From positions 496,001 to 560,000 of the forward strand of contig NZ_JAFKLZ010000002.1 in NCBI RefSeq assembly GCF_017304615.1: DNA of 64,000 nt, written 5' to 3'. The translations under genes were made by a program, and so were the position numbers. The notes under the pieces are model-generated. The model was given only the letters and a program-made list of their open reading frames with translations. It was not told the origin of the DNA and did no database searches. How positions within the stretch are numbered: the stretch's first letter is position 1; the number at the start of each line of letters is the position of its first letter. Shown here one piece after another: positions 1 through 6,280 of the stretch. The DNA comes from Sphingomonas sp. Its GTDB lineage: Bacteria; Pseudomonadota; Alphaproteobacteria; Sphingomonadales; Sphingomonadaceae.

Positions 1-98
1 CGGACGACATCTTCACCCGCCTGATGGGCGACGTCGTCGAGCCGCGCCGCGAATTCATCCAGGAAAATGCGCTGAGCGTCGCGAACCTGGATGTGTGA
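1..98 (+). CDS. gyrB: DNA gyrase subunit B, 3' end (partial)
   Basis: Reading from base 3, the only open frame ends at the TGA at 96-98 and gives the last 31 residues of a type II topoisomerase B subunit. The conserved tail with [13 protein letters not shown] and then [10 protein letters not shown] is characteristic of GyrB. The start lies outside the window. GyrB is the ATPase subunit of gyrase, which introduces negative supercoils into DNA in the cytoplasm. It marks a chromosomal core-gene boundary; everything to the right looks accessory. ParE has a related tail but is less similar by memory. Confidence 0.85.
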   Translation, partial: DDIFTRLMGDVVEPRREFIQENALSVANLDV

Positions 99-229
99 TC
101 TGACTGTTCTTAACGGACCCAAATAGGCTCCCCTTGGCCTCAATTAGACTGTTGTTGGACTCGATTAAGCTGGCGGGTCCCACTGGGACGCTCGTCTCCG
201 ACATTTTGGCACGACGCTTGTTGGCGACA
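99..229. other. gyrB-dsbA convergent intergenic region
   Basis: This 131-base gap separates two convergent genes. It holds a short inverted repeat, GTCCC-act-GGGAC near 177-189, without a clear T-run, so it is at best a weak terminator. No gene is seen. Confidence 0.4.
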
Positions 230-886
230 CTATCGGACTTGGGCGCGCGCGGCGACGATGGCCTTGGTAAACCCGGATTCGTCGAGTGCGCCGGTGACGA
301 GCAGCGGGCCTATCAGGTAAGCCGGCGTCCCAGCGACCTTCAACGACGCGGCATCCCGGCTGTTCCGCTCCAGTTGTGCGTCGATATCGTTCGCATGCGC
401 CCGAAGATCACGCTGCGTCATCGCCCAATTGCCGCCGGCTGCCTCCAAGTCTTCGCGCAGCACCATTTCGTCGATAACGCGCCGTTCCGCCATGAGCCGG
501 TCATGTAGCGCGGGGTAGATGCCTTGGCGGGCGGCAGCGATGGCGACACGGGCAGCGCGTTCCGACCGTAGGCCGAAGATCGGCCAATCGCGATATATTA
601 CGCGCGTGTGGCCATCCCGTGCGACGGCCGCATGAAACGCCGGGCTCGCCAGCTTGCATGCGGGACACTGATAGTCTGTGAACACCACTACGGAGAGCGT
701 TGGCGCGCCGACCGTCCAAGAGGGCGAGACTTCGTCCTCAAGCATCGCGCGCGCTATCGGATTTGCGCCGACATCGCGACCCACCGGGGCAACGTCTCTC
801 AGCAGCGCGCCAATGAACCACCCAACCAGGACAACGACCAGTAGTTGGGCGAACTCCTTGCGCGTTATCGACCTTTTCAGATGCAT
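230..886 (-). CDS. DsbA-family thiol oxidoreductase, membrane-anchored
   Basis: The 218-residue product has a basic N terminus followed by one hydrophobic segment (about residues 13-30), then a thioredoxin-like domain with a CPAC active site near residue 75 (TDYQCPACKLASP) and the cis-proline region VAGTPAYLIG near the end. This layout matches periplasmic DsbA/DsbG-like proteins of the thioredoxin_4 type, anchored or exported by the N-terminal segment. These catalyse disulfide formation or exchange in envelope proteins. It is convergent with gyrB and lies upstream of the sulfide module, on the same strand as the persulfide dioxygenase but separated by about 80 bases. A role with sulfur-species metabolism is possible but only inferred from position. 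Confidence 0.8.
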   Translation of the reverse strand: MHLKRSITRKEFAQLLVVVLVGWFIGALLRDVAPVGRDVGANPIARAMLEDEVSPSWTVGAPTLSVVVFTDYQCPACKLASPAFHAAVARDGHTRVIYRDWPIFGLRSERAARVAIAAARQGIYPALHDRLMAERRVIDEMVLREDLEAAGGNWAMTQRDLRAHANDIDAQLERNSRDAASLKVAGTPAYLIGPLLVTGALDESGFTKAIVAARAQVR

Positions 887-965
887 GCCTTTTCTAGCTT
901 CTGTCGCAAGCCCGCGCTAGTCACGACCATGTCTGACGAACCCAGTGTGGTAGAGATAGCCCCAC

Positions 966-1847
966 TCACATTTCGCTTTTCGGCCCTCTCCATTTCACCG
1001 GTATTCGCAGGTATGCGACGCCATTCGCCTCCGCCTCGGCGAAGTGGCCAGCCCGGATATTCACCTGGATCGATGGCAGCAATAATTTCGGAACGGACAG
1101 TCCGGCATCGCGACGCTCGCGCATGGCCACGAACTCATCTTCAGTGACGCCGTCATGGACGTGCACGCTCGAACGACGCTGCTCTCCCACAGTCGTCTCC
1201 CAGCGATATTCGTCACGCCCCGGCGCCTTGTAGTCGTGACATAGGAACAGCCTCGTCTGGTCTGGAAGCGATAGCAGGCGACGGATCGAACGATACAGCG
1301 TGCGCGCATCGCCTCCGGGGAAGTCGGCGCGCGCGGTGCCGTAGTCTGGCATGAACAACGTATCACCGACGAACGCAGAGTGTCCGATTAAATAGGCGAG
1401 GTCCGCCGGTGTGTGGCCAGGAACGTGCAGCGCTTCGACTTCCAAGCCGCCAATCGCGAAGCGCTCGCCGTCGTCGAATAGGCGGTCGAAGTCGGATCCA
1501 TCGGTGTTTAAGTCTGTCATCGCGAAAACCGGGCGAAAGAGACGCTGGACGTCGCGGATATGCGCGCCGATGCCGATCCAAGCCCCGGTATGCGCCTTGA
1601 TGAACGGCGCTGCCGACAGATGATCCGCGTGAGCATGCGTCTCCAGCACCATCTCGATCCGCCAGTCATGCTCTCGGGCAAAGGCGATGATCCGTTCCGC
1701 CGATCGGGTGTCGGCTATGCCGCTGGCGAGATCGAAGTCCAACACGGGGTCGATAATGGCTGCGGCGCGGGTGGCCGGATCGCCGACGAGGTAGCTTATC
1801 GTGTTGGTGGGCTCGTCGAAGAAGGCTTCGATAGCTGGCTGGGTCAT
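966..1847 (-). CDS. blh: Blh/ETHE1-type MBL-fold persulfide dioxygenase
   Basis: The 293-residue protein has the metallo-beta-lactamase signature THAHADHLSAA (about residues 90-100), then HVPGHTPADLAYLIG, VGDTLFMPDYGTARADFPGG and LFLCHDYKAPG, which supply the His/Asp ligands of the mononuclear iron site of ETHE1-like sulfur dioxygenases. The MPDYGTARADFPGG stretch is typical of Blh (beta-lactamase-like hydrolase), the partner of BigR. It oxidises glutathione persulfide to sulfite in the cytoplasm. It is divergent from the BigR-like regulator with a 73-base gap to the regulator's ATG. The operator at 1885-1901 lies in that gap, so sulfide-responsive derepression is expected from the known BigR system. 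Confidence 0.9.
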   Translation of the reverse strand: MTQPAIEAFFDEPTNTISYLVGDPATRAAAIIDPVLDFDLASGIADTRSAERIIAFAREHDWRIEMVLETHAHADHLSAAPFIKAHTGAWIGIGAHIRDVQRLFRPVFAMTDLNTDGSDFDRLFDDGERFAIGGLEVEALHVPGHTPADLAYLIGHSAFVGDTLFMPDYGTARADFPGGDARTLYRSIRRLLSLPDQTRLFLCHDYKAPGRDEYRWETTVGEQRRSSVHVHDGVTEDEFVAMRERRDAGLSVPKLLLPSIQVNIRAGHFAEAEANGVAYLRIPVKWRGPKSEM

Positions 1848-1884
1848 GATCGTCCTCCGCGAATGCCTTGACTATATATTAGCG

Positions 1885-1901
1885 ATTGCTATTTAAGCAA
1901 T
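1885..1901. promoter_or_regulatory. Probable BigR operator (inverted repeat)
   Basis: A perfect inverted repeat, ATTGCT-atttA-AGCAAT (6-base arms, 5-base spacer), lies in the A/T-rich gap between blh and bigR, directly after the AT-rich stretch ACTATATATT. BigR of Xylella and Agrobacterium is known to bind an AT-rich palindrome at this place. The operator overlaps an ATG at 1900, which argues against translation starting there. Confidence 0.7.
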
Positions 1902-1920
1902 GCCTTATGGAGTTTCTTGG

Positions 1921-2238
1921 ATGCTAAAGCCGCCGACGATGGACCTCGCGACCTTCGAGGCGAAGGCGGGGGAGGTCGCGGACACACTGAAAGCGATCGG
2001 CAACGCGCGCCGACTGATGCTGCTGTGCAAGCTAGTGGAGCATGGCGAGATGACCGTCAGCGACCTCGCCCGCGAGGTCGGCCTGTCTCAATCGGCCTGT
2101 TCGCAGCATCTCGCGAGAATGCGCGAAGAGGGCCTTATCGGCTTCCGGCGTCAAAGTCAGACGCTTTGGTATCGGATTGCCGATCCTCGCGTCGAAACAC
2201 TCCTCGCCACCCTTTACCAGCTTTACTGCAAGGATTGA
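1921..2238 (+). CDS. bigR: BigR-like ArsR-family sulfide/persulfide-sensing repressor
   Basis: The 105-residue winged-helix repressor has the ArsR helix-turn-helix in VSDLAREVGLSQSACSQHLARMREEGLIGFRR (given here in parts: recognition helix SQSACSQHLARMREEG). Two cysteines, Cys in LMLLCKLVEH and Cys near the end (LYQLYCKD), correspond to the thiol pair that BigR uses to sense persulfides. The ATG at 1921 is preferred because GGAG at 1909-1912 sits 8 bases upstream; the earlier in-frame ATG at 1900 overlaps the operator palindrome and lacks a ribosome binding site. The gene is divergent from blh and leads a three-gene plus-strand operon with the rhodanese and the TauE/SafE permease. Confidence 0.88.
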   Translation: MLKPPTMDLATFEAKAGEVADTLKAIGNARRLMLLCKLVEHGEMTVSDLAREVGLSQSACSQHLARMREEGLIGFRRQSQTLWYRIADPRVETLLATLYQLYCKD

Positions 2239-2242
2239 TGCG

Positions 2243-2761
2243 ATGACGATCAGAACCCTCACTCCCGCCGAGGCCCGCACAGCGATCGATGCCGGCGCAC
2301 GCCTCGTCGATATTCGCGGTGCCGACGAACATGCGCGGGAGCGCATCCCCGGTGCGATCAACCTGCCGCTCGAACGCATCTCCGCGCTACCCCGCGACGG
2401 GAGGACGGTAGTATTCCATTGCCGCTCCGGGATGCGCACAGCGGCCAACGCAATTCTACTCGACGAAGCTGTGGGCGATGTGCCCACCTTTATCCTCGAC
2501 GGCGGCATCGATGCGTGGCGCGACGCCGGGTTCGCGACGGTCGCCGATCGCTCCCAGCCGCTCGAGATCATGCGTCAGGTGCAGATCACGGCGGGTTCAC
2601 TGGTTCTAGCGGGTCTGCTGCTGGGCCTTTTCGTCGCGCCACCGTTCTTTGGACTATCCGCGTTTGTTGGCGCCGGGTTGGTATTCTCCGGAGTGACCGG
2701 CTGGTGCGGGATGGGCAGCCTGCTCCGGGTGATGCCGTGGAACCGGCGCGCGGCTGCGTGA
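2243..2761 (+). CDS. Rhodanese with C-terminal DUF2892-like membrane pair
   Basis: The 172-residue product starts with a rhodanese domain (residues 1-100) whose active-site loop reads CRSGMRT, matching the Cys-containing loop of single-domain sulfurtransferases. It ends with two hydrophobic segments (about residues 118-160), resembling DUF2892. It starts 4 bases after the bigR stop region. Such membrane-bound rhodaneses transfer sulfane sulfur, for example from glutathione persulfide to sulfite giving thiosulfate, which complements the persulfide dioxygenase encoded divergently. The in-frame ATG further upstream would overlap bigR by over 60 bases and is not used here. Confidence 0.85.
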   Translation: MTIRTLTPAEARTAIDAGARLVDIRGADEHARERIPGAINLPLERISALPRDGRTVVFHCRSGMRTAANAILLDEAVGDVPTFILDGGIDAWRDAGFATVADRSQPLEIMRQVQITAGSLVLAGLLLGLFVAPPFFGLSAFVGAGLVFSGVTGWCGMGSLLRVMPWNRRAAA

Positions 2762-2768
2762 GGCCGAC

Positions 2769-3548
2769 ATGGCGGTCATCACCATCATCGCGGCGCTTGC
2801 GTCGGGCTGTCTAATCGGCCTCGTTCTCGGCTTGGTCGGCGGCGGCGGGTCGATACTGGCCGTGCCACTCTTAATCTATGTGGTCGGCGTCGCCTCGCCG
2901 CACGCCGCGATTGGCACGGCTTCGGTCGCGGTGACCGCAAACGCGCTCGCTAGCCTGGTCGGCCACGCCCGGGCTGGCCGTGTGAAATGGCGATGCGCCG
3001 GTGTATTCGCGCTTTCGGGCGTGGCCGGTGCCGCCCTCGGTGCGGAACTCGGCAAGTCGATCGATGGAAAGCGCCTACTGGTATTTTTTGGTCTGCTGAT
3101 GATCGGGGTCGGGCTGTCAATGCTGCGCAAGCGGCGCGCCCTCGATGTGCCCGACGTTCGGCTGACCCGTGACAGCGCCGCGACGCTGCTGCCCCGGCTC
3201 CTGCCGATTGGTTTTGGCGTCGGGTTTGCCGCTGGCTTCTTCGGCATCGGGGGAGGGTTCCTGATCGTCCCAGGCTTGATCCTCGCTACGTCCATGCCGC
3301 TGTCCTATGCGGTAGGAACATCGCTCGTGATCGTCACCGCCCTGGGGCTGACCACCGCGACCTCTTATGCTGCGTCGGGCTTTGTGGACTGGACGATGAC
3401 GTCGCTGCTGATCATCGGCGGAGTGGCGGGAACTCTAGCAGGCATGTCGCTCGGCCGGTTGCTCAGCTCGCGGAAGGGAATGCTTGAGCGCGCGTTCGCC
3501 AGCGTCGTCATCGCGGTGGGGACCTACGTCACAGCTGCGTCACTTTGA
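2769..3548 (+). CDS. TauE/SafE-family sulfite/sulfur-anion exporter
   Basis: The 259-residue integral membrane protein has two homologous halves of hydrophobic helices, each opening with a glycine-rich motif (LGLVGGGGSILAVPLL near residue 20 and AGFFGIGGGFLIVPGL near residue 158), the hallmark of TauE/SafE (formerly DUF81). It starts 7 bases after the rhodanese stop, so the two are very probably co-transcribed and perhaps translationally coupled. In BigR operons this permease is thought to export sulfite or related anions made by sulfide oxidation; the substrate is inferred here from context. Confidence 0.88.
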   Translation: MAVITIIAALASGCLIGLVLGLVGGGGSILAVPLLIYVVGVASPHAAIGTASVAVTANALASLVGHARAGRVKWRCAGVFALSGVAGAALGAELGKSIDGKRLLVFFGLLMIGVGLSMLRKRRALDVPDVRLTRDSAATLLPRLLPIGFGVGFAAGFFGIGGGFLIVPGLILATSMPLSYAVGTSLVIVTALGLTTATSYAASGFVDWTMTSLLIIGGVAGTLAGMSLGRLLSSRKGMLERAFASVVIAVGTYVTAASL

Positions 3549-4013
3549 TCCGAGGCGCGTCATGTCCGACATCGGTGGTTCACCGTGTGTTTCGTGGGGT
3601 CTGCTACTGCGACTGCCAGTGTCTCTACACCAGCCTGCCGGCAGCGGCTGTCGGCGGAACTGCCCCAGAAGCTCGCCATGCGGCCCCGAATTGCTGATTT
3701 GCTCGCCCAATGCCAGCCACCCGCACATGACGGGTCCCGCGCGTCGGCGAAGCATCGACAAGTTGCTAGAGCAGCAAGAGCAACGTTGTCGCGACGTCCG
3801 TCTGGGCGTTGGCCGCCCCCGCTGAGCGCCTTTTGCCGCGCCGCTGGAGCCGGTGGGCTGTCGGGATGCCCAGCCGCGGAAGCGGCTGATCGATCGGCAC
3901 CTGGTCGATAGGTGCGCAGCCCTGTGGGCTTGCGGCGCCGGACGCGTCCGACGACACATCCCTACATCGACCGCCGCCTTGTGCGGCAGGGACCGATCTG
4001 CTTTGTCGTCGTC
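3549..4013. other. Region without a recognised gene
   Basis: About 465 bases after the sulfide operon. Open frames exist on both strands but their translations are Arg/Ser/Pro-rich shadows of no recognisable family. It might hold decayed sequence; I see no terminator with a clear T-run. Confidence 0.4.
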
Positions 4014-4217
4014 GTGATTGACCGCGTCCATGCCTTTATATCCCGCCTGTCGCCGGCTCCGGTCTGCGACATGTGCGTGGCCGAGAGGCTCGGCTTGGGG
4101 AGCACCCAGGCGGCGAACATCAAGGTTAGGGAAGTCGCCGGGAGCGCCGGTTTCGAGCGCCGCCGCGACATCTGCTCGCTCTGCCTCGGCGAGCGCCTGG
4201 TGACGCGAAGGCTCTAG
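4014..4217 (+). CDS. Small two-CxxC (zinc-ribbon-like) protein
   Basis: A GTG at 4014 opens a 67-residue frame beginning VIDRVHAFISRL, with two CxxC pairs (VCDMCVAERL near residue 18 and ICSLCLGERL near residue 55). That spacing suits one structural zinc site. The pattern IDRVHAF...CDxC...CSLC resembles, from memory, small hypothetical proteins common on sphingomonad accessory replicons, which is why the internal GTG is preferred to the longer frame from 3912. No convincing Shine-Dalgarno is seen. Function is unknown; a nucleic-acid-binding or regulatory role is only a guess. Confidence 0.55.
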   Translation: MIDRVHAFISRLSPAPVCDMCVAERLGLGSTQAANIKVREVAGSAGFERRRDICSLCLGERLVTRRL

Positions 4218-4275
4218 CGCCGACGCACCGCCGACCCTGTGGTCATCGACGGCGGGCAACGTCAATTCTTCCGCG

Positions 4276-4413
4276 ATGCATCCAATTGGAAGGTCCGACC
4301 GGCTGGAGACGGACTATCCGATCGCCTTCTATGTCGAGGCTGCGAGGTGGGTGCCGATGGACGAGATTGACTGGGACAACCTGCCGGAAAGGCTCAGACG
4401 AGCTCTTAACTGA
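4276..4413 (+). CDS. Small hypothetical protein (45 aa)
   Basis: A 45-residue frame with an acidic, amphipathic composition: MHPIGRSDRLETDYPIAF, then VEAARWVPMDEIDWDNLP and a basic end RLRRALN. It follows the zinc-ribbon protein by 58 bases and its 3' end overlaps the end of the convergent gene at 4406 by 8 bases. The composition looks like a folded small protein rather than a shadow of the opposite strand, most of which is non-coding here. Not recognised. Confidence 0.4.
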   Translation: MHPIGRSDRLETDYPIAFYVEAARWVPMDEIDWDNLPERLRRALN

Positions 4414-4924
4414 CGTCTCCGATCCCGACACGGACGTATATCCCGGCCTGCTCGGCAGTCACCGCCTGGACTTCGCGGTGCAGGATCGAACGCGCCCGCG
4501 CAAGTCCCCGGTCGATGGCGGCCCGCGGCCGGCGGGCGCCCCGGACGAGCAACCTGCCGTCCCAGCCAAAGCTGCAGCCATCCTTCGCGATGAGCAGCGC
4601 GGGTCCGCCGTTGACTGGCGCCCAGAGGCGGCAGCCAGGCCAGATCTTGGGGTGGTCGCCGATCGTTATCACCGTGAAGCCGCGCGGAGCGTCGCTGCCA
4701 CGCAGGTTGTCGAACACAAGCAGGATCGCGTCGCGGCAGACGGATGCCGCCATCTCTCCGAGGACCAGGTCCTGGGTGTCGCCGGGTGCGCGGTTGGCGC
4801 CCACCCACATCACGCTTTCGGTGTCTTCGGCTGGATGGGGCGGCTTCGCGAGCATTGCCTTGACCGCGAAGATGTGGGCGTTGCGATTGTCGATCCGGGG
4901 ATCGTGTGGCAGTGTGGCGATCAT
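4406..4924 (-). CDS. Hypothetical protein (172 aa)
   Basis: The ATG at 4922-4924 has a strong ribosome binding site (AAAGGAGAGAAC just before it), which decides the start over an in-frame ATG 21 bases further out. The product is soluble, with no signal peptide or membrane segment. Notable stretches are MWVGANRAPGDTQDLVLGE, FTVITIGDHPKIWPGCRLW and CSFGWDGRLLVRG. I do not recognise the family. It is preceded by a long leader with two hairpins and by another unrecognised minus-strand gene, giving the look of independently expressed accessory genes. Confidence 0.6.
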   Translation of the reverse strand: MIATLPHDPRIDNRNAHIFAVKAMLAKPPHPAEDTESVMWVGANRAPGDTQDLVLGEMAASVCRDAILLVFDNLRGSDAPRGFTVITIGDHPKIWPGCRLWAPVNGGPALLIAKDGCSFGWDGRLLVRGARRPRAAIDRGLARARSILHREVQAVTAEQAGIYVRVGIGDVS

Positions 4925-5052
4925 GTTCTCTCCTTTCGCGAGCACGCGCGCGGCTGTGCAGCGAGCGGTTTTCGGTGGCTCGGATTTTGTTTCGGGTTGA
5001 ATTGATGAGGGGAAAAAGCGCCGCCTGCGGGCGCCGCGTTAAGAGAATCTTA

Positions 5053-5074
5053 GGAGCTTGAGTGTGTAAGCTCC
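5053..5074 (-). terminator. Hairpin in the leader of the 4406-4924 gene
   Basis: Perfect 7-base stem GGAGCTT / AAGCTCC with an 8-base loop. On the minus strand it is followed by TAAGATTCTCTT, a weak U-rich tail. It could be a terminator for the upstream gene, an attenuator, or a leader structure that sequesters a GGAG. Confidence 0.4.
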
Positions 5075-5121
5075 GCTGGGGCGGTTGCCCGAAGCTGAAT
5101 ACCTTTTCCCCTCTAACTGCT

Positions 5122-5149
5122 GATTCACTTCAATAACTTCTGGTGAATC
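5122..5149. promoter_or_regulatory. Inverted repeat GATTCAC...GTGAATC
   Basis: Two perfect 7-base arms separated by 14 bases in the gap between the two unrecognised minus-strand genes. The spacing (arm centres 21 bases, two helical turns) fits a dimeric regulator site. No known binding protein is assigned. Confidence 0.35.
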
Positions 5150-5174
5150 GCGCGCGTGCGCGCAGAAAGGGTGA

Positions 5175-5195
5175 AGGGTCCGCGTGACGGACCCT
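5175..5195 (-). terminator. Probable terminator after the 5204-5755 gene
   Basis: Perfect 8-base G/C-rich stem AGGGTCCG / CGGACCCT with a 5-base loop, beginning 9 bases beyond the stop codon of the minus-strand gene. The following minus-strand sequence TTCACCCTTTCTG is only partly U-rich. Confidence 0.6.
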
Positions 5196-5203
5196 CCCTT
5201 CGC

Positions 5204-5755
5204 TCACTCCGCGTTCGCGAACACCTGGTTAATCGTGTGGATGTCGAGCACCGCGGGGAGCATCCCGATGGTGGAGACGACGGGGATGTGGCCCGGCTCG
5301 CGCGCCGCCCGCGCCGTCACGGCCTCCAGGGCGAGGTCGTAGCCGTGGTCGTGGTATTGTCCGGCCATCCCGCGGGCGACGAGACGGCCCTTCGAGCTTA
5401 CCTTGATCGTGATGCCGAGCTTGGCGAACACGATGACCGCCTGGCTGCGGCGGTCCCTCTTCCAGAGGCGGCCGTCCGGCAGGACCATCGTCTCGTTGAG
5501 TCCGTCGGTCACGACGACGTGATAGGTCACCGGACCGCGTAGAGGGTTCGCCGCGTCGAACGACGGGTAGACGATCTTCCAGTTCTTGCGCAGGCCGAAC
5601 TGCGCGAGTTCGTGCTGGTCTCGGTCGTTGGGGACCGGACCTCCTATGAACAGCGTATCGCACTCCGGGCGCGGCTTGCGCGTGGGTGTGCTCATCTCGT
5701 GGCTGATCGCGGTGACCATGTGGTTCATGGTTCTAAGGTCGAATGCGGTGTTCAT
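5204..5755 (-). CDS. Hypothetical protein (183 aa)
   Basis: The preferred ATG (5753-5755, MNTAFDLRTMNHM) follows AAAGGACAATC; an in-frame start 75 bases upstream would add an Arg/Ser-rich tail that looks untranslated. The protein is soluble, with stretches CDTLFIGGPVPNDRDQHEL, WKIVYPSFDAANPLRG and AVIVFAKLGITIKVSSKGR. The FIGGP/PVTYHVVVTDG pattern hints at a small alpha/beta fold, but I do not recognise the family. It has a long leader containing a GAAA-loop hairpin and a three-codon minigene, and it is followed by a strong stem-loop. Confidence 0.55.
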   Translation of the reverse strand: MNTAFDLRTMNHMVTAISHEMSTPTRKPRPECDTLFIGGPVPNDRDQHELAQFGLRKNWKIVYPSFDAANPLRGPVTYHVVVTDGLNETMVLPDGRLWKRDRRSQAVIVFAKLGITIKVSSKGRLVARGMAGQYHDHGYDLALEAVTARAAREPGHIPVVSTIGMLPAVLDIHTINQVFANAE

Positions 5756-6280
5756 GATTGTCCTTTCGGCGCGGAGGCGTCGGCGCTGTGGTGATGTGGA
5801 AATCTCGTCGCTGGCGCGGTCGGCGCGCACGGATGTTAAGTTGTCGATTGTGAGGTCGCTGGGGCGGCTGGCTCAGGGCTGCATCTCTTTTCCTCTCTCC
5901 TGATGGGATCGCTGAAACCGCTTTCGCGGTTCGACGGCGGCCGCTGCCGCCCCCCTGCGTAAAGGCGCTTGGGCACCCTGCGTGGCGCTCGCGCCCGCCA
6001 TTTTTTTTCAGAAACACTCTAAGAAATGCCGAATGATTCACGGATAGACACCGCAGATCGTGCGTGCGCACGAAGGCGCGCGCGGGTATTTCGCACGCCG
6101 ACCCTTCGCGAGACGTTGGCCGGTTCGACAGATCATGCCCGCGATGAACTGGAGGGACAGCTGCCAAAGGCTGCGAAGCTGGGACTCGTCTCCGGGGAGG
6201 ATCAGCGCTCTATCTCCACCACATAAGCGAGGAGCGTCGGCGAGAAGAGGGTATCCGCCCGGCCGCAGGCGTCGTAGGAC
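5756..6280. other. Long leader and gene-poor region
   Basis: On the minus strand this holds, in order, an eight-base A-run (T-run at 6001-6008), a hairpin AACCGC-GAAA-GCGGTT at 5916-5931, a strong purine-rich ribosome binding site (AGGAGAGAGGAAAAGAG) before the minigene ATG-CAG-CCC-TGA near 5876-5887, and then the leader of the 5204-5755 gene. Bases 6026-6226 hold an open frame on the plus strand (66 codons) that I do not trust as a gene. Confidence 0.4.
5916..5931 (-). promoter_or_regulatory. GAAA-tetraloop hairpin in leader
   Basis: Perfect 6-base stem AACCGC / GCGGTT closed by GAAA on the minus strand, just upstream of the purine-rich ribosome binding site and minigene. A stable leader structure; function unknown. 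Confidence 0.35.

Noticed and set aside
3540-4265. Long minus-strand frame opposite the zinc-ribbon gene
   Set aside because: Arg/His/Pro-rich translation with no family resemblance; the plus-strand frame has the conserved CxxC pattern.
4286-5005. Plus-strand frame opposite the 4406-4924 gene
   Set aside because: Shadow of the minus-strand gene, which has a strong ribosome binding site.
5733-6167. Minus-strand frame of 144 codons
   Set aside because: Arg-rich, overlaps the leader structures and has no homology that I recognise.
6026-6226. Plus-strand 66-codon frame
   Set aside because: No good ribosome binding site, no resemblance to a family, and it lies in a leader-like region.
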